A stretch of DNA of 64,000 bases, from NCBI RefSeq assembly GCF_014284275.1, contig NZ_JACOFU010000003.1:372001-436000 (forward strand), written 5' to 3'. The notes under the pieces were generated by a model that saw only the letters and a program-made list of their open reading frames with translations, had not been told where the DNA came from and made no database searches. Below are positions 27,097 to 36,557 of this stretch, piece after piece. Source of the stretch: Affinundibacterium amnicola (GTDB lineage Bacteria > Pseudomonadota > Gammaproteobacteria > Burkholderiales > Burkholderiaceae_D). Each line of letters opens with the position of its first letter. Within the stretch, counting starts at the first letter, position 1. Made by a program: the position numbers and the translations under genes.

Positions 27097-29109
27097 ATGG
27101 CGAAAGCAAATTCACATACAAAAACCTATTCCATCTTCGGCGCTGGTGCTGCAGGTTTATACACGGCTTGGCGTTTACTGAACGGCGAAGTTAAAAATAG
27201 CAGAGACAAGAGTAAAAAACTCGCCAAAGGCGACACGCTAGAACTTTATGACTGGGGACGATATGACTTCTCTAAAGCACATCCCGGCACCCGTGCAGCA
27301 GGCGCCCGTATTTGCACTTGGCACTACAAAAACGATAAGACGCAGGCCTACTTGGAACTAGGCGGCATGCGCTATTCGGATTGGGATATGAATGCCAAAG
27401 ATGCCAATAACGGCACAGCACCTGGACATCGCGTGGTCACGACCGTGATTAAGCAATTAGGTTTGGATAAATATGCGGTGCCGTTTAATGAATCCACCAA
27501 TCCACTTTACTATTTACGCAGCAAGAACTTTTTCTTAAATCAAATTACTTCACAAACTCCTGCGCCTTATCACGTCGATCATTATGGCGCAGATGGCGCG
27601 CCCGATAACGGTTTCTCTACCTTAGAAAAACTGTCTGTGAATAAAAATCTGACGCGTCGTCAATGGGACACTTTTTATCGTGATGGGGTGATTAAGGTGG
27701 AAACCGGTGATGCCTCGGTTTATCAAAAAGGCGATAAATTGAAAGATATCGGTTATTGGAATTTGATGTACGACCAATTAGGTAGTGAGGGATATTGCTA
27801 CGCGGCAGATGGTAATGGCTACAGTTCCAACGTGATTAATTGGAACTCCGCATACGCGTTTCAAGCGAATAATGAATTCACGCCGGGCAATCAATACAAG
27901 ACCATTAACATCGGTTATTCCGGTATGTTTAATGCCTTATTCGATCAAATCGTGAAACTCGCCAAAGCGCAGGGCGTGATCTTTAACTATCACCCCAACA
28001 CGCGCCTGCAAGCTATCGTCGCCAAAGACAAAGTCATTCATTACAGTTACGCGACACGTGAAAATCCATGGAAGAAAGCTGGCAGCAAAACCACCGATGC
28101 CGCGTGGTTAGCGATGCCGCGTCATGCGATTGAACAAGTGGCGCAAGGTTCGCGCTTCGACGCTGATGCTGGTGTGATCGATGTCCTCAATCACCGCAAA
28201 GTCCAATTGTATTTGGAAGCCGCCATCATGCAGCCATCGTACAAAGTCGGGATGTTTTTTGATACGCCTTGGTGGACTGACGATGCAGACAACCCACCAA
28301 CCTATATACCGCAATTAACTGGCTACGAAGTCACACAACGCGCGGTCGTGCAATTGAAAGCAATGGGCTTATCGAAGACGACTTTAAAAGCCCTGAGTAG
28401 TTTAGTCGGCACGCCGTATTCAAGTGCAGCGGATTTGATTAGTGCTGTCGAAGCGATCACTGAAGAACGCATGAGTCTCAAACACGAAAATGACTTGCTG
28501 CAAGTGACGCTGAATAACACGATTGGCCCCAGTGTTACAGACACACCAATTCGTCAAGTCGTGTATTTCGGTAATAATGCCAGCGACGTAACAGCCAAAC
28601 CTATCTACGGTTTGCTAGCTAGTTATGACGATGAGGCTTACACCACGTTCTGGAAAGAGATGGAACTAGAGCCAGATCAGGAACAGCATATTCCAACGAA
28701 TGAAAATGTACAGACTTTACAAGGCCCGAAAAAAGTGCCAGCTCGCATGGTTAAAATGCTGCGCAAGCAATTGGCAGAGATTCACTTCGGCCCCAATTCG
28801 GATTACAGCATGGTACCTGCACCTGTCGAAGCAGCCTATATGGATTGGTCATTGCCACCATTCAACGCTGGCTATCATGCCTGGGCCTCGCATTTTAATA
28901 TCGGAGACGTGCAACAAAAAATCCGCAAGCCATCGCAGTTGATGGACAAGACGGATGTAAATATTTTCATCGTTGGTGAAGCATACTCGAATGATCAGGC
29001 TTGGGTGGAGGGAGCTTATTGCACGGCGGAATCGGTGTTGAATGATTTCTTTGGGGTGGAGCCGATTATTGATAATCGGGAGTATCCGTTTATTTGTTCG
29101 GCGAAGTAG
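27097..29109 (+). CDS. FAD-dependent L-amino-acid oxidase-like flavoenzyme
   Basis: The 670-residue protein begins with a dinucleotide-binding fold (YSIFGAGAAGLYTAWRLL, GxGxxG near residues 14-20), then an Arg-rich segment and LELGGMRYSDWD, the equivalent of the G(A/G)MR substrate and flavin loop of amine oxidases and L-amino-acid oxidases. The C-terminal flavin motif is IFIVGEAYSNDQAWVEGAYCTAESVL, close to VioA/RebO-type and bacterial L-amino-acid oxidases. No signal peptide is seen, so it should act in the cytoplasm. It is longer than the 420-550 residues common for the family because of insertions in the middle. It lies 50 bases after the decarboxylase gene with its own TAGGAGA ribosome site. 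The predicted reaction is amino acid plus O2 to keto acid, ammonia and H2O2. Confidence 0.8.
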   Translation: MAKANSHTKTYSIFGAGAAGLYTAWRLLNGEVKNSRDKSKKLAKGDTLELYDWGRYDFSKAHPGTRAAGARICTWHYKNDKTQAYLELGGMRYSDWDMNAKDANNGTAPGHRVVTTVIKQLGLDKYAVPFNESTNPLYYLRSKNFFLNQITSQTPAPYHVDHYGADGAPDNGFSTLEKLSVNKNLTRRQWDTFYRDGVIKVETGDASVYQKGDKLKDIGYWNLMYDQLGSEGYCYAADGNGYSSNVINWNSAYAFQANNEFTPGNQYKTINIGYSGMFNALFDQIVKLAKAQGVIFNYHPNTRLQAIVAKDKVIHYSYATRENPWKKAGSKTTDAAWLAMPRHAIEQVAQGSRFDADAGVIDVLNHRKVQLYLEAAIMQPSYKVGMFFDTPWWTDDADNPPTYIPQLTGYEVTQRAVVQLKAMGLSKTTLKALSSLVGTPYSSAADLISAVEAITEERMSLKHENDLLQVTLNNTIGPSVTDTPIRQVVYFGNNASDVTAKPIYGLLASYDDEAYTTFWKEMELEPDQEQHIPTNENVQTLQGPKKVPARMVKMLRKQLAEIHFGPNSDYSMVPAPVEAAYMDWSLPPFNAGYHAWASHFNIGDVQQKIRKPSQLMDKTDVNIFIVGEAYSNDQAWVEGAYCTAESVLNDFFGVEPIIDNREYPFICSAK

Positions 29110-29174
29110 GGGAGGGGTTTTGAATTTGATTTCGGTCTTTTCTTTAAGGGAAGACCTTTCAAATTACCATTAGT

Positions 29175-29478
29175 CTCGTCACTCCTGCGAAGGCAGGGGT
29201 CTAATGGCTTTCGTTGATGAAATTTGATGTTTGTCGATATGGATGGTTTCGTCCGACTCGTCCGATATGTAATTCTTAGCTAATTTCTTGGACCTTTGGT
29301 CGGTGGTAGGCCGACGAGCTACCCATCTCGTCACTCCTGCGAAGGCAGGAGTCCAGTGGCGTTCGTTGATGAAATTTGATGTTTGTCGATATGGATAATT
29401 TCGTTTGACTCATCCGATATGTAGTTCTCAGCTAATTTCATTGACCTCTGGTCGGTGGTAGACCGACAGCTACTACCT
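29175..29478 (+). repeat. 152-bp tandem duplication
   Basis: Copy 1 at 29175-29326 and copy 2 from 29327 are clearly the same sequence with about one change in eight to ten bases. Each starts CTCGTCACTCCTGCGAAGGC with a palindrome ACTCCTGC-GAA-GGCAGGAGT (slightly altered in copy 1), continues through GTTGATGAAATTTGATGTTT and ends in GGTCGGTGGTAG. No coding frame is shared. The palindrome resembles the dispersed intergenic repeats common in Burkholderiales. Confidence 0.8.
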
Positions 29479-29638
29479 TTTCTTTGCTTCGCCAAAGAAA
29501 AGGCAGCAAAAGAAAGGCGACCACGCTGCCACTGCCCTTCGGGTGCCCAATTGTGCAAGACAAAAATGGGGAGAGTCAGAAACTCGCTACGCTCAAACAT
29601 CTGACTCTCTTTTTCCCATTTCTGCCTAGCACAATTGG
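29476..29638 (+). repeat. composite palindromic element, copy 1
   Basis: Two hairpins joined by a short spacer. The first is CCTTTTCTTTG (29476-29486) / CAAAGAAAAGG (29493-29503) with loop CTTCGC. After AAGGCGACC and a CCTTCGGG stretch comes a second, nested palindrome: CCAATTGTGC (29547-29556) / GCACAATTGG (29629-29638), inside it GAGAGTCAG / CTGACTCTC, with a central AAACTCGCTACGCTCAAAC. The same design recurs in the opposite orientation at 29867-30046. Non-coding, MITE-like. Confidence 0.7.
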
Positions 29639-29676
29639 CAGTGTCAGAAGTGGGTGAAGGTCAAAATCAAAGTCAA

Positions 29677-29772
29677 AGTCAAAAGCAAAGTCAAAAGCAA
29701 AGTCAAAAGCAAAGTCAAAAGCAAAGTCAAAAGCAAAGTCAAAAGCAAAGTCAAAAGCAAAGTCAAAAGCAA
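29677..29772 (+). repeat. 12-bp minisatellite, eight perfect units
   Basis: Eight perfect tandem copies of AGTCAAAAGCAA, preceded by two or three degenerate units (GTCAAAATCAAAGTCAA). It lies between the two composite palindromic elements. Translated in one frame it would give a SQKQ repeat, but the frame has only a TTG start, no ribosome site and no family similarity, so I treat it as non-coding. Confidence 0.85.
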
Positions 29773-29866
29773 CGACCTACTGCTGGCAGTAGGAAAAGCA
29801 TGTCCGTCGAGACTGATTGTTTTGATGTTGTAGTTGTTTTTGACCTACCCCCGTTTGAGACGATGT

Positions 29867-30046
29867 AATTTGTGCGTCACAGAAAATGGATAAGAAAGTG
29901 TTGTTGTTTGAGCGAAGCGAGTTTCAACACTTTCCCATTTTTTGTGACGCACAAATTATGCTGAAGCGAAGCGTAAGCACCCCGAAGGGGCGAGTCTACG
30001 GTCGCCTTTTTTGGATTACCTTTTTTGGCGAAGCAAAAAAGGTAAT
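29867..30046 (-). repeat. composite palindromic element, copy 2 (inverted)
   Basis: Reverse-oriented partner of the element at 29476-29638. Its nested palindrome is AATTTGTGCGTCACA (29867-29881) / TGTGACGCACAAATT (29943-29957), with inner GAAAGTGTTG / CAACACTTTC and centre GTTTGAGCGAAGCGAGTTTC. Then come CCCCGAAGGGG, GGTCGCCTTTT and the terminal hairpin ATTACCTTTTTT (30015-30026) / AAAAAAGGTAAT (30035-30046) around GGCGAAGC. Arm sequences differ from copy 1 although the layout and loops are kept. Confidence 0.68.
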
Positions 30047-30051
30047 TGGCT

Positions 30052-30068
30052 GTCGGGCCACACCCGAC
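30052..30068. repeat. REP-like palindrome
   Basis: GTCGGG-CCACA-CCCGAC. The same core occurs at 34249-34263 behind a GTAGG head. It abuts the end of the composite element. Confidence 0.5.
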
Positions 30069-30267
30069 CTGTGAAAGATCAGCAAACGAGAAAACAAAAT
30101 AGTAATGCAAAAATCCCGTGACTTATTTGGTGACGACTGAGTTCTCGATATAGGTAAAACAAGCGACGAACGATAGGTCGTGTTCACGCTAACACCTACG
30201 CAAAAAAAATGCAGATCAAAGAAGCACGGTATACTTCTTTCAAACTGAAGACAGTATTGATACCCAA

Positions 30268-32769
30268 ATGCCACCCCCAACCAGCCACCACGCCCACTTC
30301 CAACCCCGCATCACCCTGCAAACCCTACACCGAGGTGACGGCTTACTAGGCATGAAACCCACAGGCACATTCGGCCCGCGTGGCGGCAGTGTCACGGTAG
30401 TCCAAATTGACTGGCTTTACACCACAGACCAAGGTTTGAGCTGGACAACACCAGCACCAATCACACTATTAAACCGCCGACCTCACTCCACCCATTTAAT
30501 GGAAGACGCACAAGGTCAGCCGGTCGTGTTGGTTCGCGATCTCGGCGCAGAAGCGGATGCGCTCGACAAAGTTTGGGATTTGAATTTGCAGCCTGTGCCA
30601 GCAAGCAGTTTGCAATGGCGCAGTGAAGATGCCGCTTTGCAATTTGGTCCGCTGTGGAGTTTACAGCAAGAAGATTTTTTTGCGGATTTTTGGGCGGAAG
30701 AATTACCGCGTTTGCAGGCACTAGGTTGGCGGGTGGTGGTGCGTCCGGGTTTTGCGCATGAGAGCGTGACTGTGGATGCCTGGCATTTGATACTTGACCC
30801 TGTTAGTGGTGAAGTGATCGGTAAAGAGGTCGCCGTGCCTATGCGTGGTTATGCGCCGACTATCGTGCCTTTGGGCTTGCCGGCGCGTGAAGGTTCTTGG
30901 TTGTTGAGTCTGGGTGTGGAAATTGACGGGCAGATCGTGGATCTGGTGCCCATGTTGGCGAATCTGTTGCGGCGGGATGCGCGGTGGTTGGATGCGAAGC
31001 AGGTGGCGGCGATTGATGATCTGGCGGTCATACAATTGCGTGCGCCTGGTGGTAAGCGTATTGATGCTTTGGCCGCGCCTTTAAAAGCCATCGTCATTCA
31101 TATGTTGGAGTTGCTGACAGATGAGCAGCGCTTGCAAGACAAACTGACGGGGCCTTTGCAACTTTCGGCTTGGGATGGCTATCGACTTGAGGCTTTGCGT
31201 CAGTCTTTGCTCGATAGTCAGGCCGCGCGCGCTGGTGTGCATGGTGGCTGGCAATTGCGTGGCGATATGGGGTTACGTGAATTGGCGCAACGCTTGCAAA
31301 TGGTGGGTGAATTAAGGCCTGTCTCTGCGCCAGCAGGTTTGGGTATCACTTTGCGGCCTTATCAATTGCACGGTGTCGCGTGGTTGCAGTATCTGCGTGA
31401 GCATCATCTTGCTGGCATTTTGGCCGACGACATGGGCTTGGGTAAAACGGCACAGGCCTTGGCGCATATTTTGATAGAGAAGCAAGCGGGGCGTTTGGAT
31501 AGGCCTGCTTTAATTGTGCTACCGACTTCACTGGTGTTTAACTGGCAGGCAGAAGCACAGCGCATGGCGCCAAGTTTGCGCGTATTGGCATTACAGGGTG
31601 CGCAACGTGCTGAGAATTTTTCCCAGATGGCTGAGGTCGATATCGTGTTGACGACTTATCCTTTGTTGTGGCGCGATTTAGCCGTTTTGGAACAACAAAC
31701 ATTTCACCTCCTCATTTTGGATGAAGCACAAACGGTAAAGAATGCCTCCAGTCGCGGTGCTGATGCGGTACGTCGTTTGCGTGCGCGGCATCGACTGTGT
31801 ATTACGGGCACGCCGCTGGAAAATAATCTGGGTGAATTGTGGACGCAGTTTGATTTTTTGATGCCAGGCTTTTTGGGTGATATGCGCAGCTTCACAAGGC
31901 TCTGGTGTAAACCTATCGAAGTCAATGGTGAAACGCTGCGTGCGCAATTATTAGCACGGTGTGTGCGCCCCTTCATTTTGCGGCGACGTAAAGATGAAGT
32001 GGCGAGTGAGTTGCCCGCCAAGACCGAGGTGATTAAACGATTGCAATTGCAGGGGCAGCAGCGTGAATTGTATGAAAGTGTGCGTGTCGCAGCCGATGAA
32101 AAAATTAGAAAAATTCTAAAGAACAAAGGATTCTCTGGCAGTCAGATTACGATACTCGATGCACTCTTAAAACTACGTCAGGTTTGCTGTGACCCTTATC
32201 TTTTAAAAGGCGCGAAAACACCCGAAACGATGGAACGCGCAAAGCTAGAAATGCTCAGCGATATGTTACCCAGCTTGGTAGCCGAAGGGCGACGTATTTT
32301 GGTATTTTCTCAGTTCACTGAAATGCTAGATTTGATTGCATTGCAGCTTGAGAAATTGACTTTACCGTTTCTGAGTTTGACCGGAAAAACACTCGTAGCA
32401 CAACGAGGCGCGGTGGTAGCGCGGTTTCAAAATCAAGCTGATGACAATGCGCCGCCTATCATGTTGATCAGTTTGAAAGCTGGCGGTGTAGGTTTGAATT
32501 TAACGGCTGCCGATACGGTGATTCACATGGATCCGTGGTGGAATCCCGCAGTCGAAGAGCAAGCTACTTCACGTGCGCACCGTATTGGTCAGGATAAGAA
32601 TGTGTTCGTGTATAAGCTGGTAGTCGAGGGCAGCATAGAAGAGCGCATATTAGGTTTGCAAGAACGTAAAGCAGCATTGGCTGAAGGTGTACTTGGTAGT
32701 GATGCTGCGTTTTCTGCGAAGTTTAATATTGAGGATTTGCAGGCTCTGTTGCAGCCTCTGGGAATGTAA
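30268..32769 (+). CDS. SNF2-family helicase/ATPase lacking the usual N-terminal domain
   Basis: A Swi2/Snf2 DNA translocase of 833 residues. The ATPase core begins near residue 365 with LRPYQLHGVAWLQYL. Walker A is ADDMGLGKTAQ (near 388-397), motif II LDEAQTVKN, motif III ITGTPLENNLGELW, and the second RecA lobe has ILVFSQFTEMLDLI, LTGKT, SLKAGGVGLNLTAADTVIHMDPWWNPAVEEQATSRAHRIGQ (split here as SLKAGGVGLNLTAAD and MDPWWNPAVEEQA..RAHRIGQ). Residues 1-360 resemble the accessory domain of bacterial SNF2 proteins, which normally have some 150-250 more N-terminal residues with a SWIM zinc finger. None is seen, and a repeat tract ends just upstream. There is no clear ribosome site before the ATG. 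Role: probably remodelling of DNA-protein complexes; not otherwise predictable. Confidence 0.88.
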   Translation: MPPPTSHHAHFQPRITLQTLHRGDGLLGMKPTGTFGPRGGSVTVVQIDWLYTTDQGLSWTTPAPITLLNRRPHSTHLMEDAQGQPVVLVRDLGAEADALDKVWDLNLQPVPASSLQWRSEDAALQFGPLWSLQQEDFFADFWAEELPRLQALGWRVVVRPGFAHESVTVDAWHLILDPVSGEVIGKEVAVPMRGYAPTIVPLGLPAREGSWLLSLGVEIDGQIVDLVPMLANLLRRDARWLDAKQVAAIDDLAVIQLRAPGGKRIDALAAPLKAIVIHMLELLTDEQRLQDKLTGPLQLSAWDGYRLEALRQSLLDSQAARAGVHGGWQLRGDMGLRELAQRLQMVGELRPVSAPAGLGITLRPYQLHGVAWLQYLREHHLAGILADDMGLGKTAQALAHILIEKQAGRLDRPALIVLPTSLVFNWQAEAQRMAPSLRVLALQGAQRAENFSQMAEVDIVLTTYPLLWRDLAVLEQQTFHLLILDEAQTVKNASSRGADAVRRLRARHRLCITGTPLENNLGELWTQFDFLMPGFLGDMRSFTRLWCKPIEVNGETLRAQLLARCVRPFILRRRKDEVASELPAKTEVIKRLQLQGQQRELYESVRVAADEKIRKILKNKGFSGSQITILDALLKLRQVCCDPYLLKGAKTPETMERAKLEMLSDMLPSLVAEGRRILVFSQFTEMLDLIALQLEKLTLPFLSLTGKTLVAQRGAVVARFQNQADDNAPPIMLISLKAGGVGLNLTAADTVIHMDPWWNPAVEEQATSRAHRIGQDKNVFVYKLVVEGSIEERILGLQERKAALAEGVLGSDAAFSAKFNIEDLQALLQPLGM

Positions 32770-32794
32770 CGACTGGTTTTTGACTTGACGGTAT

Positions 32795-32907
32795 GTAGGG
32801 CAGGTGCAACCCGCGCTGTAAATCACATTGAACGTTTAATCGTTCAAATATTTTTCTCGCTTCAATTTACCATCCTGACATCTTGAAAATTCTGACGGCG
32901 CGGGTTG
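32795..32907. repeat. decayed REP doublet after the SNF2 gene
   Basis: The left arm, beginning GTAGGGCAGGTGCAACCCGC (32795), is nearly identical to the arm at 23711. A partial inverted partner GGCGCGGGTTG lies at 32897-32907, about 80 bases away, after which similarity breaks down. This looks like an older, expanded REPIN. Confidence 0.55.
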
Positions 32908-33015
32908 TGTCTGCGCCACGAGGCTGTGCGTCTCTCTTGTGTGATCTCAAGGGTGCCTGAATGTAGTGGTCTAATAATAACGGACACCAAGATAGGTGGA
33001 TAATTCACGTATTGA

Positions 33016-34205
<1,190 letters not shown>

Positions 34206-34243
34206 CCGCTACAGTATTTGTTTTTGTGGTTGATCTATGGTCT

Positions 34244-34265
34244 GTAGGTCGGGCCACACCCGATC
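34244..34265 (+). repeat. REP-like palindrome after the IS
   Basis: GTAGG head followed by TCGGG-CCACA-CCCGA. It shares the head with the REP at 23711 and the core with the palindrome at 30052. Confidence 0.55.
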
Positions 34266-34323
34266 AACAGAAAGTTGAGAAAACGAAAAGGTCGAATCTG
34301 AACGATCATAAACACGCACAAAT

Positions 34324-34647
34324 TTACATCAAAAACTTTCCAACCTTAGCCTTCAAAACAGCAATCAACACCGGATCCATAAACTCATACTCATCCGGAA
34401 TATCCAAACAAATAATCCGCTTATTACTGAGATAGCGTCTAAATTTCTGCGACAACTTACTGCGATGCGTTTTCTCCATGACGAAGATGATGGTTGCCCA
34501 ATCAATCTGCTCGGAAGAGAGTGGCGTGGTGGCATCGTTGCCTAATCCTGCGGAGTCAGTTTCTACATTAGGCCACGATGCAAATATTTGCTCTGCGGTT
34601 AGGCTGCGTAATCGGTTTTGTGTGCAGATAAAGAGCGCTCGTTTCAT
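34324..34647 (-). CDS. low-molecular-weight protein tyrosine phosphatase-like protein
   Basis: A 107-residue protein of the small LMW-PTP-like group. The P-loop is FICTQNRLRSLTAEQIF (CxxxxxR with Cys near residue 8), followed by SAGLGNDATTPLS and ATIIFVMEKTHRSKL. The late LDIPDEYEFMDPVLIAVLKAKV supplies the acidic D-P segment. This is shorter than classical LMW-PTPs (about 150 residues) but typical of the COG4551-type group. Whether it dephosphorylates protein or a small molecule is unknown. It lies just beyond the IS and a REP and is followed by another minus-strand gene. Confidence 0.82.
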   Translation of the reverse strand: MKRALFICTQNRLRSLTAEQIFASWPNVETDSAGLGNDATTPLSSEQIDWATIIFVMEKTHRSKLSQKFRRYLSNKRIICLDIPDEYEFMDPVLIAVLKAKVGKFLM

Positions 34648-34736
34648 TTTTCTTTAGATCAAATTTTTGATACGGGTGATTGATGTCGTTATTTTGCTAA
34701 GCTTGTGTTTCGTAAAATTTTTTCTCTTGTGGGCAG

Positions 34737-35108
34737 TTATTTGGATTCGCGCAAAATTTTTAATTGATCGCTTAACCAGATCTTGCTTTCGATCGCCTGT
34801 GTGGAGCCACATTTAACCAAATAAGCTTTGCGGCTATAGCTACTCGCTGAAGCTGCCAGCTTGATGAAATCTTCGGTGGTCTTAAGCATACTTTTTCTTT
34901 CCAGATAATCGAGTTTTTTAGTCAAATGCGATTGTGCCTCTGTGCCTGAATACCAATGACCGTTGCGATTGAATTGACAACCTGAGTCAATTAGTTTTTT
35001 GAAGAGCGCACTAATTTCCGTTCGTGTAGATGCAGGAATTTGCGTCGCCTTAACGCTGCTTGTTGTGGCGATTAGGAATAGCGCGAGAAGAAGGTGAATT
35101 GGATACAT
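34737..35108 (-). CDS. DUF5329 family exported protein
   Basis: A 123-residue product with signal peptide (MYPIHLLLALFLIATTSSVKA). The mature part fits the DUF5329 pattern: EISALFKKLIDSGCQFNRNGHWYSGTEAQSHLTKKLDYL, then TEDFIKLAASASSYSRKAYLVKC and SKIWLSDQLKILR. The two cysteines, in SGCQFNRNG and VKCGS, are conserved in the family and could form a disulphide. Function unknown. It ends shortly downstream of nothing obvious and is followed, on the minus strand, by the phosphatase-like gene 90 bases away. Confidence 0.85.
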   Translation of the reverse strand: MYPIHLLLALFLIATTSSVKATQIPASTRTEISALFKKLIDSGCQFNRNGHWYSGTEAQSHLTKKLDYLERKSMLKTTEDFIKLAASASSYSRKAYLVKCGSTQAIESKIWLSDQLKILRESK

Positions 35109-35317
35109 GTTTGGATGATTCTGCTATATGCTTGGTTGACTAGATGTTAGCGAAAGACGTTAACACGTCGATGCTCAATAGGCAAGCAAGCTTCGCTATG
35201 ATAGGTAATCTCTAATCTGTGTTAAATTTCTTCGTATTGTCTGTGTCGTTTGGTTTGCTTTGATGCGACGCGTAAGAAAGTGCATCGTAAAAAATGATGA
35301 TGAAGTGAGGCTATGCT

Positions 35318-35902
35318 GTGTTCTCTAAAAAATTGCTGCACTATTTGCTAGGTGTTTATTGCGTTTTCGGCGCAATTAGTTCTGCTTGGGCCAGAGACCG
35401 ATATGTGATTGATAGCACACACACCTATTCGGTGTTTGAATACCTGCATTGGGGTTTATCGCTGCAACAAGGCCGCTTTGATAAGAATTCTGGTTCGATA
35501 GAATTTGATGCGGATAAGCGAACAGGCAAAGTACAGTTGGTGATCGACGCGGCTTCTGTTAGTACTGGCAACAGTTTGTTCGACACTGCCATGCGCTCGG
35601 CGAGTTTCTTTGATGTGGATGCTTATCCGCAAATTAATTTTAAATCAGATAGTTTGGTCTTTGATGACGCGGGCAAGGTGATTGCGATTGAAGGCGATTT
35701 GAGTATCAAGAACATTAAAAAAAAAGTGCGGTTTGAATTGACGCATTTTCATTGCCGTTTTATGCCGCTGTATTTTAAAACTGCCTGCGGTGCCAATGGT
35801 TTTGCAAAAATTTTGCGCAGTGATTTTGAAATGGGGCGTTATGTGCCATTTGTCAGCGATGAAGTCACTTTGCGTTTTGCGATTGAGGCTATCAGGGAAT
35901 AA
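35318..35902 (+). CDS. YceI-family periplasmic lipid-binding-like protein
   Basis: YceI proteins are periplasmic beta barrels of the lipocalin type that bind isoprenoid chains. The 194-residue product has a signal peptide (residues 1-25, ending SSAWA), then the family start RYVIDSTHTYSVFEYLHWGLSLQQGRFDKNSGSIEFD, DTAMRSASFFDVDAYPQINFKSD (the SxxFFDxxxYPxxxF block) and DLSIKNIKKKVRFELTHF. The two cysteines in HFHCRF and TACGANG may pair. The start is GTG with GTGAGG about 7 bases upstream. It faces the CNP1-like gene convergently. Confidence 0.88.
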   Translation: MFSKKLLHYLLGVYCVFGAISSAWARDRYVIDSTHTYSVFEYLHWGLSLQQGRFDKNSGSIEFDADKRTGKVQLVIDAASVSTGNSLFDTAMRSASFFDVDAYPQINFKSDSLVFDDAGKVIAIEGDLSIKNIKKKVRFELTHFHCRFMPLYFKTACGANGFAKILRSDFEMGRYVPFVSDEVTLRFAIEAIRE

Positions 35903-35997
35903 ACTGATCGCTTACTTCGATGTCTTTGCTTTTGATCTAGCAAGTACCAGATCGCTACATGCAAATTACATTGCTGAATTTTTGTGCAGAGACAAAA

Positions 35998-36555
35998 TTA
36001 ATGGAATTGACGTAGAGATTGATTGAGACGAATGCGTTGAATAATCTTGTCAAGATTGCCCGAGATGCTACCACCTTCGCAAATGAAGTCCCAAGCTAAG
36101 CTACTGTGATGTTGATTCACGCCTTTGTTGGAAAACGTATCCCATTCATTGCGACGTGAGCTTGACCAACTGCCATCTGCACGACCAAAAGCGAACAAAC
36201 GTTTTTGATTGCCGTCGCAACGTAAGCCTTCATAACTGACGTTCTTTGCCCCAGCTTGGCTGCTAGAAACCAGTGTGAAACGCAGGCTGCCGTCGGCGAC
36301 AATGCTAATCGATTTAGTATCAATGAAAAAAACTTGATTGGCATTGCTATAGAAGCGTAACAAATTTTCTGTCACAGGTGCTGCTGGCAAGCTTACTGGG
36401 CTATCAACCCATACTTTGGCAGCCTTATCCTCTTCGTCTTGTGCATGTCCGAGTGCCGGCAACAGCATGTACGCAGACAAGCCGCACAAACAGCACAAAC
36501 GCAATACCTGTTGCAAGCTAAGCTGTGAGAGTTTGGTGTTTGTGCGCGAGTACAT
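35998..36555 (-). CDS. CNP1-like family exported protein
   Basis: A 185-residue protein with a signal peptide (about residues 1-38, ending LGHAQ) and the CNP1-like pattern: LLRFY, a NQVFFIDTKSISIVADGSLRFTLV strand pair, GAKNVSYEGLRCDGNQKRLFAFGRADGSWSSSRRNEW, and SLAWDFICEGG. Cysteines in LRCDG and FICEGG are probably paired. It follows rppH with only two bases between, so the two genes form an operon; this adjacency is common in Burkholderiales. Function unknown. Confidence 0.85.
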   Translation of the reverse strand: MYSRTNTKLSQLSLQQVLRLCCLCGLSAYMLLPALGHAQDEEDKAAKVWVDSPVSLPAAPVTENLLRFYSNANQVFFIDTKSISIVADGSLRFTLVSSSQAGAKNVSYEGLRCDGNQKRLFAFGRADGSWSSSRRNEWDTFSNKGVNQHHSSLAWDFICEGGSISGNLDKIIQRIRLNQSLRQFH

Positions 36556-36557
36556 AA

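Noticed and set aside
29635..29868. A frame encoding a SQKQ repeat protein
   Set aside because: It exists only because the 12-bp minisatellite has a length divisible by three. Start is TTG without ribosome site, and it runs through repeat DNA.
29867..29957. Possible CRISPR-like or tRNA-like structure in the hairpin tract
   Set aside because: There is no regular repeat-spacer pattern and no cloverleaf; the pairing is a simple nested palindrome.
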